Below are positions 31,808-39,989 of a stretch of DNA of 42,182 nt, in pieces (the first letter of the stretch is position 1; each line of letters begins with the position of its first letter). The position numbers were made by a program, and so were the translations under genes. Source of the stretch: Pseudomonas syringae (lineage in GTDB: Bacteria; Pseudomonadota; Gammaproteobacteria; Pseudomonadales; Pseudomonadaceae); contig NZ_JPQU01000049.1 in the NCBI RefSeq assembly GCF_000737245.1, positions 1-42,182 on the forward strand. The letters are read 5' to 3'. The notes beneath the pieces were generated by a model. It was not told where the DNA came from. It did not search any database and saw only the letters and a list, made by a program, of their open reading frames with translations.

Positions 31808-33462
31808 TCCGGCGCCTATTTGCAGCATTCGGCCTGGCCGCCTTCGCACCGTCCCTCTGGGCGGCTGACGCGTTGACTGGCGCTGTGCAGAAACAACCTC
31901 TGAACACATCGGCGATCGTCATGTTCGTCGTGTTCGTCGCCTTCACGCTGTACATCACCTACTGGGCATCGAAAAAGAACAAGACCGCCTCGGACTACTA
32001 CTCGGCAGGGGGCAAGATCACCGGTTTCCAGAACGGTCTGGCAATTGCTGGTGACTACATGTCAGCGGCGTCCTTCCTGGGTATTTCCGCGCTGGTTTAC
32101 ACCTCCGGCTACGATGGCCTGATCTATTCGATCGGCTTCCTGGTGGGCTGGCCGATCATTCTGTTCCTGATCGCCGAGCGCCTGCGTAACCTGGGTAAGT
32201 ACACCTTCGCTGACGTGGCGTCCTATCGCCTCAAGCAGAAAGAAATTCGCACCCTGTCCGCCTGCGGTTCGCTGGTGGTGGTGGCGTTTTATCTGATTGC
32301 GCAGATGGTCGGTGCCGGCAAACTGATCCAGTTGCTGTTCGGTCTGGACTATGCGGTTGCCGTGGTCCTCGTCGGTATCCTGATGTGCCTGTACGTGCTG
32401 TTCGGCGGCATGCTGGCCACCACCTGGGTACAGATCATCAAGGCGGTGATGCTGCTGTCCGGTGCGTCGTTCATGGCGCTGATGGTCATGAAACACGTCA
32501 ATTTCGACTTCAACATGCTGTTCTCCGAGGCGGTCAAGGTTCACCCTAAAGGTGAGGCGATCATGAGCCCGGGCGGTCTGGTGAAAGATCCGATTTCGGC
32601 GTTCTCCCTGGGCCTGGCACTGATGTTCGGTACTGCTGGTCTGCCACACATCCTGATGCGCTTCTTCACTGTGAGCGATGCCAAGGAAGCCCGTAAGTCG
32701 GTGCTCTACGCCACTGGCTTCATCGGTTACTTCTACATCCTGACCTTCATTATCGGCTTCGGCGCGATCCTGCTGGTCAGCACCAACCCTGCGTTCAAGG
32801 ACGCGGCCGGTGCGCTGTTGGGTGGTAACAACATGGCAGCGGTGCACCTTGCCGATGCGGTGGGTGGCAGTCTGTTCCTGGGCTTCATCTCGGCAGTAGC
32901 CTTTGCCACCATTCTGGCAGTGGTAGCCGGTCTGACCCTGGCGGGCGCTTCGGCGGTATCCCACGACCTGTATGCCAGCGTGATCAAAGCGGGCAAAGCC
33001 AACGAGAAGGATGAGATTCGCGTCTCGAAGATCACGACTATTGCCTTGGCAATCGTGGCGATCCTGTTGGGCATTGCCTTCGAAAGTCAGAACATCGCGT
33101 TCATGGTGGGCCTGGCGTTCTCCATCGCGGCGAGCTGCAACTTCCCGGTCCTGCTGCTTTCCATGTACTGGAAAAACCTGACCACTCGTGGTGCCATGAT
33201 CGGCGGCTGGATGGGCTTGATCAGCGCCGTGGTGCTGATGGTCCTGGGCCCGACCATCTGGGTATCGATCCTGCACAATCCGAAGGCCATCTTCCCGTAC
33301 GAATACCCGGCGCTGTTCTCCATCGCCATCGCATTCGTGGGCATCTGGTTCTTCTCCATCACCGACAAATCGAAAGCCGCAGAAGGCGAACGCGCGTTGT
33401 TCTACCCGCAGTTCGTCCGCTCCCAGACTGGCTTGGGTGCCAGCGGTGCGGTTTCCCACTAA
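31804..33462 (+). CDS. actP: Cation/acetate symporter ActP
   Basis: A 552-residue sodium:solute symporter (SSS family) that takes up acetate and related short monocarboxylates. After a cleavable-looking signal (LFAAFGLAAFAPSLWA) come about 13 membrane helices. Family landmarks are ASDYYSAGGKITGFQNGLAIAGDYMSAASFLG, YRLKQKEIRTLSACGSLVVV, GTAGLPHILMRFFTV and LTLAGASAVSHDLYA. AAGGAGG precedes the ATG, which overlaps the yjcH stop. It completes a two-gene operon ending in a terminator. Confidence 0.94.
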   Translation: MIRRLFAAFGLAAFAPSLWAADALTGAVQKQPLNTSAIVMFVVFVAFTLYITYWASKKNKTASDYYSAGGKITGFQNGLAIAGDYMSAASFLGISALVYTSGYDGLIYSIGFLVGWPIILFLIAERLRNLGKYTFADVASYRLKQKEIRTLSACGSLVVVAFYLIAQMVGAGKLIQLLFGLDYAVAVVLVGILMCLYVLFGGMLATTWVQIIKAVMLLSGASFMALMVMKHVNFDFNMLFSEAVKVHPKGEAIMSPGGLVKDPISAFSLGLALMFGTAGLPHILMRFFTVSDAKEARKSVLYATGFIGYFYILTFIIGFGAILLVSTNPAFKDAAGALLGGNNMAAVHLADAVGGSLFLGFISAVAFATILAVVAGLTLAGASAVSHDLYASVIKAGKANEKDEIRVSKITTIALAIVAILLGIAFESQNIAFMVGLAFSIAASCNFPVLLLSMYWKNLTTRGAMIGGWMGLISAVVLMVLGPTIWVSILHNPKAIFPYEYPALFSIAIAFVGIWFFSITDKSKAAEGERALFYPQFVRSQTGLGASGAVSH

Positions 33463-33484
33463 GCGATAGTCGTTGTAAAAAAGA

Positions 33485-33511
33485 AAAGCAGCCTTCGGGC
33501 TGCTTTTTTTT
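33485..33511 (+). terminator. Rho-independent terminator of yjcH-actP
   Basis: AAAGCAGCC-TTCG-GGCTGCTTT with a UUCG loop and a run of eight T residues, 23 bases after the actP stop. Confidence 0.92.
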
Positions 33512-33550
33512 ATTCCTGTAAACACCGGATTTATTGATGTGAATGCTGGG

Positions 33551-33645
33551 CCTGTAGGAGCTCACCGAGGTTACGAGGCCAGCGATGGCGGTGTGTCAGA
33601 CAAAACGCTATCGCTGGCCTCGTAACCTCGGTGAGCTCCTACAGG
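33551..33645. repeat. REPIN with a replaced core, 36-bp perfect arms
   Basis: The arms at 33551-33586 and 33610-33645 are perfectly inverted around a 23-base loop. The ends (CTGTAGGAGC and GCGATGGCG) are those of the GTAGGAGC REP class, but the usual inner GCGCTTGCCC is replaced in both arms by TCACCGAGGTTACGAGGCCA. Confidence 0.85.
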
Positions 33646-33697
33646 GGGAGTGTAAGTTGATTGAAATCGCCTGTAGGCAATTAAACCACCCAATAAA

Positions 33698-33721
33698 AAG
33701 CCCCGCTAAAAAGCGGGGCTT
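33698..33721 (-). terminator. Terminator of the DUF3309 gene
   Basis: Read leftward, AAGCCCCGCT-TTTT-AGCGGGGCTT followed by TTTATT, 22 bases after the stop codon. Confidence 0.85.
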
Positions 33722-33742
33722 CAGGTTATGCCAAACGGATAT

Positions 33743-33901
33743 TTATATCCGTCCCAGCAATACCAGAATCAACAGAATGACCAGAATCGTACCGATGATC
33801 CCCGACGGACCATAGCCCCAGCTGCGGGAGTGAGGGAAGACTGGCAAACCGCCAACCAGCAGCAAGATCAGGATAATGATAAGAATTGTGCCGATGCCCA
33901 T
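33743..33901 (-). CDS. DUF3309 small membrane protein
   Basis: A 52-residue protein, found by translating the minus strand by hand: MGIGTILIIILILLLVGGLP begins it, then a VFPHSRSWGYGPSG turn and a second hydrophobic helix ending LLGRI. This layout is typical of DUF3309 proteins, of unknown role, common in Pseudomonas and rhizobia. AAGGAAC precedes the ATG and a terminator follows the stop, which together support a real single-gene unit. Confidence 0.85.
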   Translation of the reverse strand: MGIGTILIIILILLLVGGLPVFPHSRSWGYGPSGIIGTILVILLILVLLGRI

Positions 33902-34122
33902 GACGAGTTCCTTCTTTGGTTCTTGGTTAATGGCTACAACAGTTCAAGCTTTTACCGGGTTGGCGTAAAGTTTGTGCTGCTTGAAACATCCGACTGTCGG
34001 CACTCTAAAAAAATCCATGGGCTGTACGATAAATTTTACATTTAGTTAAAGGTCGATGTATCGCCAAGAAAGTTTGAACTTTAATGCCCGCTAACTGTTG
34101 CGTTGATTGAATAGAGGCCGCC

Positions 34123-34500
34123 ATGTTTTATCGTCTTGCCGCCGATTCTGTGGTGGTCATCCACCTGTTGTTTATCGTCTTCGTGCTGTTCGGCGGGTTG
34201 CTGGTTTTGCGTTGGCGCTGGCTGATTGTGCTGCATGTGCCCGCGATGATCTGGGCGGCGACGGTTGAGTTCCTGCATTTGTACTGTCCGCTGACGCCTC
34301 TGGAAAACTCACTCCGGACCAAAGCGGGGAGCCAGGGTTATGACGGCGGTTTCATCGAGCATTACCTGATCCCGCTGATTTACCCGGCAGGCCTGACACC
34401 GCAGATCCAACTGTGGCTGGGAGGCATTGTATTGTTGAGCAATCTGCTCGTTTACGGCCGTCTGGTCAGTCGCCTCTGGCTGCGCCGCAAGCCCGCGTAA
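34123..34500 (+). CDS. DUF2784 membrane protein
   Basis: A 125-residue inner-membrane protein with about four hydrophobic helices (5-28, 32-52, 80-90, 97-115). Family features are VVIHLLFIVFVLFGGLL near the N-terminus, the VEFLHLYCPLTPLENSLR block and GFIEHYLIPLIYP. The function is unknown. It starts after a GAGGCC sequence and has no close partner. Confidence 0.88.
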   Translation: MFYRLAADSVVVIHLLFIVFVLFGGLLVLRWRWLIVLHVPAMIWAATVEFLHLYCPLTPLENSLRTKAGSQGYDGGFIEHYLIPLIYPAGLTPQIQLWLGGIVLLSNLLVYGRLVSRLWLRRKPA

Positions 34501-34604
34501 GCCGTGGGTTTGCCTGGGTCATTCAGCGCCCTGATGGTGGATCGAATCGGTGAAATCAGTGGTTACACTCAGCTTCAATCCCCTTACAGACAAGGCGTTT
34601 CCCT

Positions 34605-35411
34605 ATGCAAAATCGCATCATGATCACCGGCGCAGGTTCTGGTCTGGGTCGCGAAATCGCACTGCGCTGGGCCCGTGAAGGCTGGCGCCTGGCGTTGTCT
34701 GACGTCAACGACGTCGGTTTGCAGGAAACCCTCAGGCTGGTGCGCGAGGCGGGGGGTGATGGTTTTGTGCAGCGCTGCGACGTGCGTGACTACAGCCAGT
34801 TGACGGCGTTGGCGCAGGCCTGTGAAGAAAAATTTGGCGGCATCGACGTCATCGTCAATAACGCTGGCGTGGCGTCCGGTGGATTCTTCAGCGAGTTGTC
34901 GCTCGAGGACTGGGACTGGCAGATTGCGATCAACCTCATGGGCGTGGTCAAGGGCTGCAAGGCGTTTTTGCCGATGCTTGAGGCCAGTAAAGGCAAGATC
35001 ATCAACATCGCCTCCATGGCTGCGTTGATGCAAGGTCCAGCGATGAGCAACTACAACGTGGCCAAGGCTGGTGTGGTGGCGCTCTCGGAAAGCCTGCTGG
35101 TCGAGTTGCGTGAGCAAGAAGTGACGGTGCATGTGGTTTGTCCGTCGTTCTTCCAGACCAATCTGCTGGACTCCTTCCGTGGCCCGACTCCAGCCATGAA
35201 GGCTCAGGTGGGCAAGCTGCTGGAAAGCTCGCCGATTACGGCTACCCAGGTTGCCGAATACATTTACGACCATGTCGCAGACGGCGAATTCATGATCCTG
35301 CCCCATGAGCAGGGACGCATGGCCTGGCAGCTGAAACAGAAAAACCCCCAAGCGCTATACGACGAGATGGCCAATATGTGCGAGAAGATGCGGGCCAAGG
35401 CGCGGCAGTGA
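34605..35411 (+). CDS. Short-chain dehydrogenase/reductase
   Basis: A 268-residue classical SDR. It shows cofactor motif TGAGSGLG (8-15), NNAG near 87, and catalytic Ser (IINIASMAA) with YNVAK. An Asp-rich position after beta-2 (LSDVND) favours NAD(H). The long C-terminal part (PHEQGRMAWQLKQKNPQ...) is seen in SDRs annotated as acyl or steroid-like oxidoreductases. The substrate is unknown. AAGGCG precedes the start. Single gene. Confidence 0.9.
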   Translation: MQNRIMITGAGSGLGREIALRWAREGWRLALSDVNDVGLQETLRLVREAGGDGFVQRCDVRDYSQLTALAQACEEKFGGIDVIVNNAGVASGGFFSELSLEDWDWQIAINLMGVVKGCKAFLPMLEASKGKIINIASMAALMQGPAMSNYNVAKAGVVALSESLLVELREQEVTVHVVCPSFFQTNLLDSFRGPTPAMKAQVGKLLESSPITATQVAEYIYDHVADGEFMILPHEQGRMAWQLKQKNPQALYDEMANMCEKMRAKARQ

Positions 35412-35442
35412 TAGGGATTAAATGCTTGGGTAGACTCATCCC

Positions 35443-35531
35443 TGTGGGAGCGGTGCTTGCCCGCGATAAGAACACCTCGGTTTGCCTGATAGACCAAGGG
35501 GCCCTTATCGCGGGCAAGCACCGCTCCCACA
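35443..35531. repeat. REPIN (GTGGGAGCGGTGCTTGCCCGCGATAAG type)
   Basis: Its arms are identical to those at 4390-4480 and 25845-25932. It forms the first half of a composite block with the next element. Confidence 0.9.
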
Positions 35532-35557
35532 AGAGTGATCTCAATATTGGCGCGACG

Positions 35558-35651
35558 ACGTGGGACCGGCTTCAGCCGGGAAGAGGCCAGTACATCCACC
35601 CGATATTTTTCGTCTGAAATGCCGCCTTCCCGGCTAAAGCCGGTCCCACGT
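35558..35651. repeat. REPIN (GTGGGACCGGCTTTAGCCGGGAA type)
   Basis: The second half of the composite block. Its spacer (AGAGGCCAGTACATCCACCC and on) recurs almost unchanged at the right edge of the window. Confidence 0.9.
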
Positions 35652-35768
35652 CATCACATCCGCTTGCGAGCAAACATAGAATCTCCCACAAGGGTATTGC
35701 ACAGGCTCGCATCTCGCTTTTCTGCTAGGGTTGCCGCCTTTGATCGCAACCCTGGACGACTGATCTCC

Positions 35769-36101
35769 ATGCTCAATTACCTGTGGTTTTTCCTCGCGGC
35801 GTTGTTCGAGATCGCCGGTTGTTACGCTTTCTGGATGTGGTTGCGTCAGGGCAAGAGTGCGCTTTGGGTAATTCCGGCGCTGGTCAGTCTGACCTTGTTC
35901 GCGGTGTTGTTGACCCGAGTAGAAGCTGCCTATGCGGGGCGTGCTTATGCGGCGTATGGCGGGATTTACGTCGTGGCGTCGATTGCCTGGCTGGGCATTA
36001 TCGAGCGCGTCAGGCCGCTGAACTCGGATTGGCTCGGCGCAGCGCTGTGCGTCATCGGTGCGACCATCATCCTGTTAGGCCCGCGCTGGTCGGCTCCCTG
36101 A
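35769..36101 (+). CDS. YnfA-family (UPF0060) membrane protein
   Basis: A 110-residue inner-membrane protein with four helices. Signatures are FEIAGCYAFWMWLR, RVEAAYAGRAYAAYGGIYVVASIAWLG and DWLGAALCVIGATIILLGPR. The family is related in layout to small multidrug-resistance transporters, but its role is unsettled. The start at 35769 is chosen over the 35535 frame because the upstream part is REP sequence; no strong Shine-Dalgarno is seen. Confidence 0.9.
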   Translation: MLNYLWFFLAALFEIAGCYAFWMWLRQGKSALWVIPALVSLTLFAVLLTRVEAAYAGRAYAAYGGIYVVASIAWLGIIERVRPLNSDWLGAALCVIGATIILLGPRWSAP

Positions 36102-36163
36102 GTAGGGCTTCCGATCCCTTTGTAGGACGGATCCTTCAGCGTTGTCCGGCGAGCTTGAAGGAC

Positions 36164-36217
36164 ATGACTGATTTGGCTCTGGCCAATTGCTGCCAGCGCA
36201 CCGGCCATGCAATCTGA
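36164..36217 (+). other. Possible 17-codon leader ORF before the csrA paralogue
   Basis: ATG at 36164 follows GAAGGAC closely and reads MTDLALANCCQRTGHAI to a stop at 36215-36217, 29 bases before csrA. The leader also carries three GGA motifs (near 36124, 36128 and 36160), the core recognised by CsrA proteins. Translation is not shown. Confidence 0.3.
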
Positions 36218-36246
36218 TTTCTCGTTAACAAGAAGAGATCAGAAAA

Positions 36247-36450
36247 ATGCTGGTACTCAACCGTGAAGCTGGCGAGGCGTTCTCGATCGGCGATGAAATC
36301 AACCTGCAGGTTTTGGCGGTCCACGGCAACCAGGTACGTCTTGGAATCACCGCACCCAGGCAAGTCAAAATTCACCGGGCAGAGGTCTACCGACGCATCG
36401 TGCAACGACGACTGGAACCGGCTGGGCTGGAAGAGGATCACCCTGAGTGA
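36247..36450 (+). CDS. CsrA/RsmA-family RNA-binding regulator (paralogue)
   Basis: A 67-residue post-transcriptional regulator that binds GGA motifs in mRNA leaders. The fold-defining blocks MLVLNREAGEAFSIGD, GNQVRLGITAP and KIHRAEVYRRI are present, with the RNA-contacting Arg44 and Leu4/Arg6. Differences from canonical RsmA/RsmE (NREAGEAFSI for the usual TRKVGE-type start; a longer acidic tail EEDHPE) indicate a divergent paralogue. AAGAAGAGA precedes the ATG. Its stop codon directly abuts that of the convergent yheU gene. Confidence 0.88.
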   Translation: MLVLNREAGEAFSIGDEINLQVLAVHGNQVRLGITAPRQVKIHRAEVYRRIVQRRLEPAGLEEDHPE

Positions 36451-36678
36451 TCAGTCGAAAAACTCTTTGGGCACGTCATGCTTGAGCATGAGTTGGCATT
36501 GCTGGCTTTCAAGATCGAAGAAAATCACCGCCTGGCCTTTGCTCAACGCATGACGCACCCGCAATACGCGGGTCTCCAGAGGCGTTTCGTCACCGTTGTC
36601 GGTGCCGTCACGGGTCACGAAGTCCTCAATCAGTCGGGTCAGGGTATCGGCTTCGAGTTGGTCGTAAGGGATCAGCAT
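36451..36678 (-). CDS. YheU-family (UPF0270) protein
   Basis: A 75-residue cytoplasmic protein of unknown function; the whole sequence (LIPYDQLEADTLTRLIEDFVTRDGTD..., VRHALSKGQAVIFFDLESQQC) fits the YheU family. It converges on the CsrA paralogue with no base between stop codons and no terminator, so the two transcripts must overlap. Confidence 0.92.
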   Translation of the reverse strand: MLIPYDQLEADTLTRLIEDFVTRDGTDNGDETPLETRVLRVRHALSKGQAVIFFDLESQQCQLMLKHDVPKEFFD

Positions 36679-36755
36679 GGGGGTTCTCGTATCAGATGCT
36701 GGCGATGATAGTGCTGATGCCGGGAAAAAGCTGAGAGTTTTGTCGGGTGATCGAC

Positions 36756-36847
36756 TGTGGGAGCGAATTCATTCGCGAAAGCGGTGTTTCAGGCTACCTG
36801 TTGGTAGTGACTGTACTGGCCTCTTCGCGAATGAATTCGCTCCCACA
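36756..36847. repeat. REPIN (GAATTCATTCGCGAA type)
   Basis: Perfect heads and cores (TGTGGGAGCGAATTCATTCG and inverse) between yheU and the NAGGN peptidase gene. Confidence 0.9.
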
Positions 36848-36870
36848 AGGTGCATTTGACGACCGAAAGG

Positions 36871-38073
36871 TTACTCCACCTCTTCCCGGTTCTGCCCGAT
36901 CAAACTATCGACGCTCGGCACTCGGGTATCGCTCTCCATTTGCGCATCGTGTTCAATCTGATGACTGAATGTCTCGAGTGAAACTTTGCCAGGCTGGGCA
37001 TCGCTGGCAAACACCGGCGGGCTGAGCATGTAGGCGCCGAGCAGGCGACTGAGCGCCGCAAGGCTGTCAATGTGGGTGCGCTCGTAGCCGTGAGTGGCGT
37101 CGCAGCCGAAAGCCAGCAGGGCGGTGCGGATGTCATGCCCGGCCGTGACCGCCGAATGCGCATCGCTGAAGTAATAGCGGAACATGTCGCGGCGCACCGG
37201 CAGTTCATTTTCGCTGCCCAGACGCAGCAGGTGGCGCGACAGGTGATAGTCGTAAGGTCCGCCGGAATCCTGCATCGCCACGCTGACCGCATGCTCACTG
37301 GAATGCTGGCCTGGAGCAACCGGGGCAATGTCGATGCCGACAAACTCACTCACGTCCCATGGCAGCACGCCAGCTGCACCGGTGCCGGTTTCTTCGGTGA
37401 TGGTGAACAGCGGATGGCAATCGATCTGCGGCTCGGCACCACTGTCGACAATGGCTTTAAGTGCAGCCAGAAGCGCTGCGACCCCAGCCTTGTCGTCCAG
37501 ATGGCGGGCGCTGATATGACCGCTTTCGGTAAACTCCGGCAGCGGATCGAAGGCCACGAAATCACCGATGCCAACGCCCAGCGATTCACAATCAGCTTTG
37601 GTGGTGCTGTAAGCGTCCAGACGCAGTTCGACGTGATCCCAACTGATGGGCATTTCATCGACAGCGGTGTTGAAAGCGTGCCCGGAAGCCATCAATGGCA
37701 GCACGCTGCCGCGGATCACGCCGGTGTCGGTGAACACACTGACTCGGCTACCCTCGGCGAATCGGCTCGACCAGCAACCAATCGGCGCCAATGACAGACG
37801 CCCGTTGTCTTTCACTTCACGAACGGCGGCACCAATGGTGTCCAGGTGCGCAGACACTGCCCGGTCGGGGCTGCTCTGCTTGCCTTTCAAGGTGGCGCGG
37901 ATAGTCCCGCGTCGAGTTAGCTCGAACGGGATGCCCAATTCTTCAAGACGCTCGGCGACGTAACGCACGATGGTGTCAGTGAAGCCCGTGGGGCTTGGGA
38001 TCGCGAGCATTTCCAACAGGACTTTCTGCAGGTAGTTCAGATCCGGTTCGGGGATTTTTTTTGCAGTGGTCAT
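36871..38073 (-). CDS. M42-type peptidase of the NAGGN osmoprotectant system
   Basis: A 400-residue metallopeptidase of the group that accompanies NAGGN biosynthesis genes. Metal and catalytic blocks are SAHLDTIGAAV, HLDDKAGVAALLAAL, FTITEETGTGAAG, GIDIAPVAPGQ and YYFSDAHSAVTAGHD. Its presumed role is breakdown or turnover of the dipeptide amide, inferred from genome context. CAGGAG precedes the ATG. It follows the synthetase gene with a 164-base gap filled mostly by a REPIN, so it may be part of the same transcript. Confidence 0.9.
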   Translation of the reverse strand: MTTAKKIPEPDLNYLQKVLLEMLAIPSPTGFTDTIVRYVAERLEELGIPFELTRRGTIRATLKGKQSSPDRAVSAHLDTIGAAVREVKDNGRLSLAPIGCWSSRFAEGSRVSVFTDTGVIRGSVLPLMASGHAFNTAVDEMPISWDHVELRLDAYSTTKADCESLGVGIGDFVAFDPLPEFTESGHISARHLDDKAGVAALLAALKAIVDSGAEPQIDCHPLFTITEETGTGAAGVLPWDVSEFVGIDIAPVAPGQHSSEHAVSVAMQDSGGPYDYHLSRHLLRLGSENELPVRRDMFRYYFSDAHSAVTAGHDIRTALLAFGCDATHGYERTHIDSLAALSRLLGAYMLSPPVFASDAQPGKVSLETFSHQIEHDAQMESDTRVPSVDSLIGQNREEVE

Positions 38074-38115
38074 GGGGTACTCCTGAAATGCGAGGTATCA
38101 ATGCTGGCGAATTAA

Positions 38116-38205
38116 CTGTGGGAGCGAATTATTCGCGAAGGCGTCAGGTCTGTCAGTTCAGCAACAACTGATACACCGCTTTCGCGAATGAATTCGCTCC
38201 CACAG
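38116..38205. repeat. REPIN inside the NAGGN cluster
   Basis: GAATTCATT type; the left core has lost three bases (GAATTATTCGCGAA). Lying between two co-directional genes of one pathway, it may act as an mRNA 3'-end stabiliser. Confidence 0.85.
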
Positions 38206-38237
38206 GTCTAATTGCCGCTTGTGGCTTGGAGCTGCTC

Positions 38238-39986
38238 TCAGCTATGCGCAGGCAAACTATGGGGGAACAGCAGATCGACAAAGCGTTCTGCAGTCGGTTG
38301 CGGTTCGTGGTTGGCCAGGCCAACCCGTTCGTTGGCTTCGATGAAGACATACTCCGGCTGGTCGGCGGCAGGCACCATGAGGTCCAGGCCCACCACGGGA
38401 ATGTCCAGGGCCCGGGCAGCGCGGATGGCGGCGTCGCTGAGTACCGGGTGGAGGATCGCAGTGACGTCTTCAAGACAGCCGCCGGTGTGCAGATTGGCAG
38501 TGCGGCGCACGGCCAGGCGTTCGTCCATCGGCAGCACGCTGTCATAGTCGTAGCCGGCATCGTGCACCGTGCGTTCGGTTTCTTCATCCAGCGGAATCTT
38601 GCTCTCACCACCGGTGGCGGCCGCGCGACGGCGGCTCTGGGCTTCGATCAACTGGCCGACGGTATGACGACCATCGCCCACCACTTCGGCCGGTCGGCGA
38701 ATCGCAGCGGCCACTACTTCGAAGCCGATCACAACGATGCGCAGATCCAGACCTTCATGGAAGCTCTCCAGAATCACCCGGGTGTCGTATTGCCTGGCGC
38801 GTTCGATGGCGCCGTGCATTTCTTCCGGGGTGCGCAGATTGACCGCGACGCCCTGACCTTGCTCACCATCCAGCGGTTTGACGACGATCTGTTGGTGCTC
38901 TTCGAGAAACGCCAGGTCAGCCTCATCGTTGCCAGCCCGTTGCTGGGCGGGCAGGTTCAACCCCGCGGCTTTCAGCGCCTTATGGGTCATGCTCTTGTCC
39001 TGACACAACGTCATGCTGACAGCGCTGGTCAGATCACTCAGGGATTCCCGGCAACGAATCCGCCGTCCGCCATAGGCGAGGGTGAACAAACCGGCTTCGG
39101 CATCATCCACCTGCACTTCGATACCACGACGATGGGCCTCTTCGACAATGATCCGCGCATACGGATTGAAGTCCGCCTGAGGGCCGGGGCCGAGAAACAG
39201 GCTTTCGTTAATGCCGTTCTTGCGTTTGATCGCGAAGGTCGGCAGGTTGCGAAAGCCGAGCTTGGCGTACAGCGCTTTGGCCTGCTGATTATCATGCAGC
39301 ACCGACAGGTCCAGATAACTCAGGCCGCGGCTCATGAAGTGCTCGATCAGGTGGCGCACCAGCACTTCACCCACGCCGGGCCGGGTGCATTGCGGATCAA
39401 CCGCCAGACACCACAGGCTGCTACCGTTTTCAGGATCGTTGAAGGCTTTGTGATGATTGAGTCCCATCACGCTGCCAATTACTGCGTTGCTGCTTTCATC
39501 CTCTGCGATCCAGTAAACCGGGCCACCTTGATGGCGCGGAGTCAGCAGGGCAGGGTCGATAGGCAGCATGCCCCGGGCGATGTACAGGTTATTGATCGAC
39601 TGCCAGTCCGCACTGTTCTGTGCCCGACGAATGCGAAAGCCGCGAAACACCCGCTGGGCCGGGCGATAGTCGCTGAACCACAGGCGCAGGGTGTCGGACG
39701 GATCGAGAAACAACTGCTGAGGCGACTGCGCCAGTACCTGTTGCGGCGCGGCCACATACAGTGCGATGTCCCGTTCGCCGGGCTTTTCGTTCAGCAGTTC
39801 GTTGGCCAGTGTCGCCGGGTCAGGGTAGGTATGGCCTATCAACAGGCGTCCCCAGCCGCAGTGCAATGCCAGCGGCTTGGCCTCCGTGTCGCTGCCATCC
39901 TCGGCAAAACGCGCCTGAAGCCGTTCATAGGAAGGCGACTGGCCACGCAGCAAACGTTGGCTGTAAGCCGTCGAATTCTGTTTCAT
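38238..39986 (-). CDS. ngs: N-acetylglutaminylglutamine synthetase (GNAT + ATP-grasp)
   Basis: A 582-residue fusion. The GNAT acetyltransferase domain (about 115-260: IGSVMGLNHH, LWCLAVDPQCTRPGVGEVLVRHL, ALYAKLGFR) is followed by an ATP-grasp ligase domain (about 300-575: VVKPLDGEQGQGVAVNLRTPEE, DLRIVVIGFEVVAAAIRRPAEVVGDG, VFIEANERVG) resembling cyanophycin synthetase. This is the architecture of the enzyme that acetylates and couples glutamines in NAGGN synthesis. The start at 39986 has AAGGACTC upstream and lies three bases after the amidotransferase stop, so the two form one operon. Confidence 0.92.
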   Translation of the reverse strand: MKQNSTAYSQRLLRGQSPSYERLQARFAEDGSDTEAKPLALHCGWGRLLIGHTYPDPATLANELLNEKPGERDIALYVAAPQQVLAQSPQQLFLDPSDTLRLWFSDYRPAQRVFRGFRIRRAQNSADWQSINNLYIARGMLPIDPALLTPRHQGGPVYWIAEDESSNAVIGSVMGLNHHKAFNDPENGSSLWCLAVDPQCTRPGVGEVLVRHLIEHFMSRGLSYLDLSVLHDNQQAKALYAKLGFRNLPTFAIKRKNGINESLFLGPGPQADFNPYARIIVEEAHRRGIEVQVDDAEAGLFTLAYGGRRIRCRESLSDLTSAVSMTLCQDKSMTHKALKAAGLNLPAQQRAGNDEADLAFLEEHQQIVVKPLDGEQGQGVAVNLRTPEEMHGAIERARQYDTRVILESFHEGLDLRIVVIGFEVVAAAIRRPAEVVGDGRHTVGQLIEAQSRRRAAATGGESKIPLDEETERTVHDAGYDYDSVLPMDERLAVRRTANLHTGGCLEDVTAILHPVLSDAAIRAARALDIPVVGLDLMVPAADQPEYVFIEANERVGLANHEPQPTAERFVDLLFPHSLPAHS

Positions 39987-39989
39987 CAA

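Noticed and set aside
32062..33525. A 487-codon frame antisense to actP
   Set aside because: It is a shadow of the membrane-protein gene; the product is a low-complexity His/Gln/Asp sequence and runs through the terminator.
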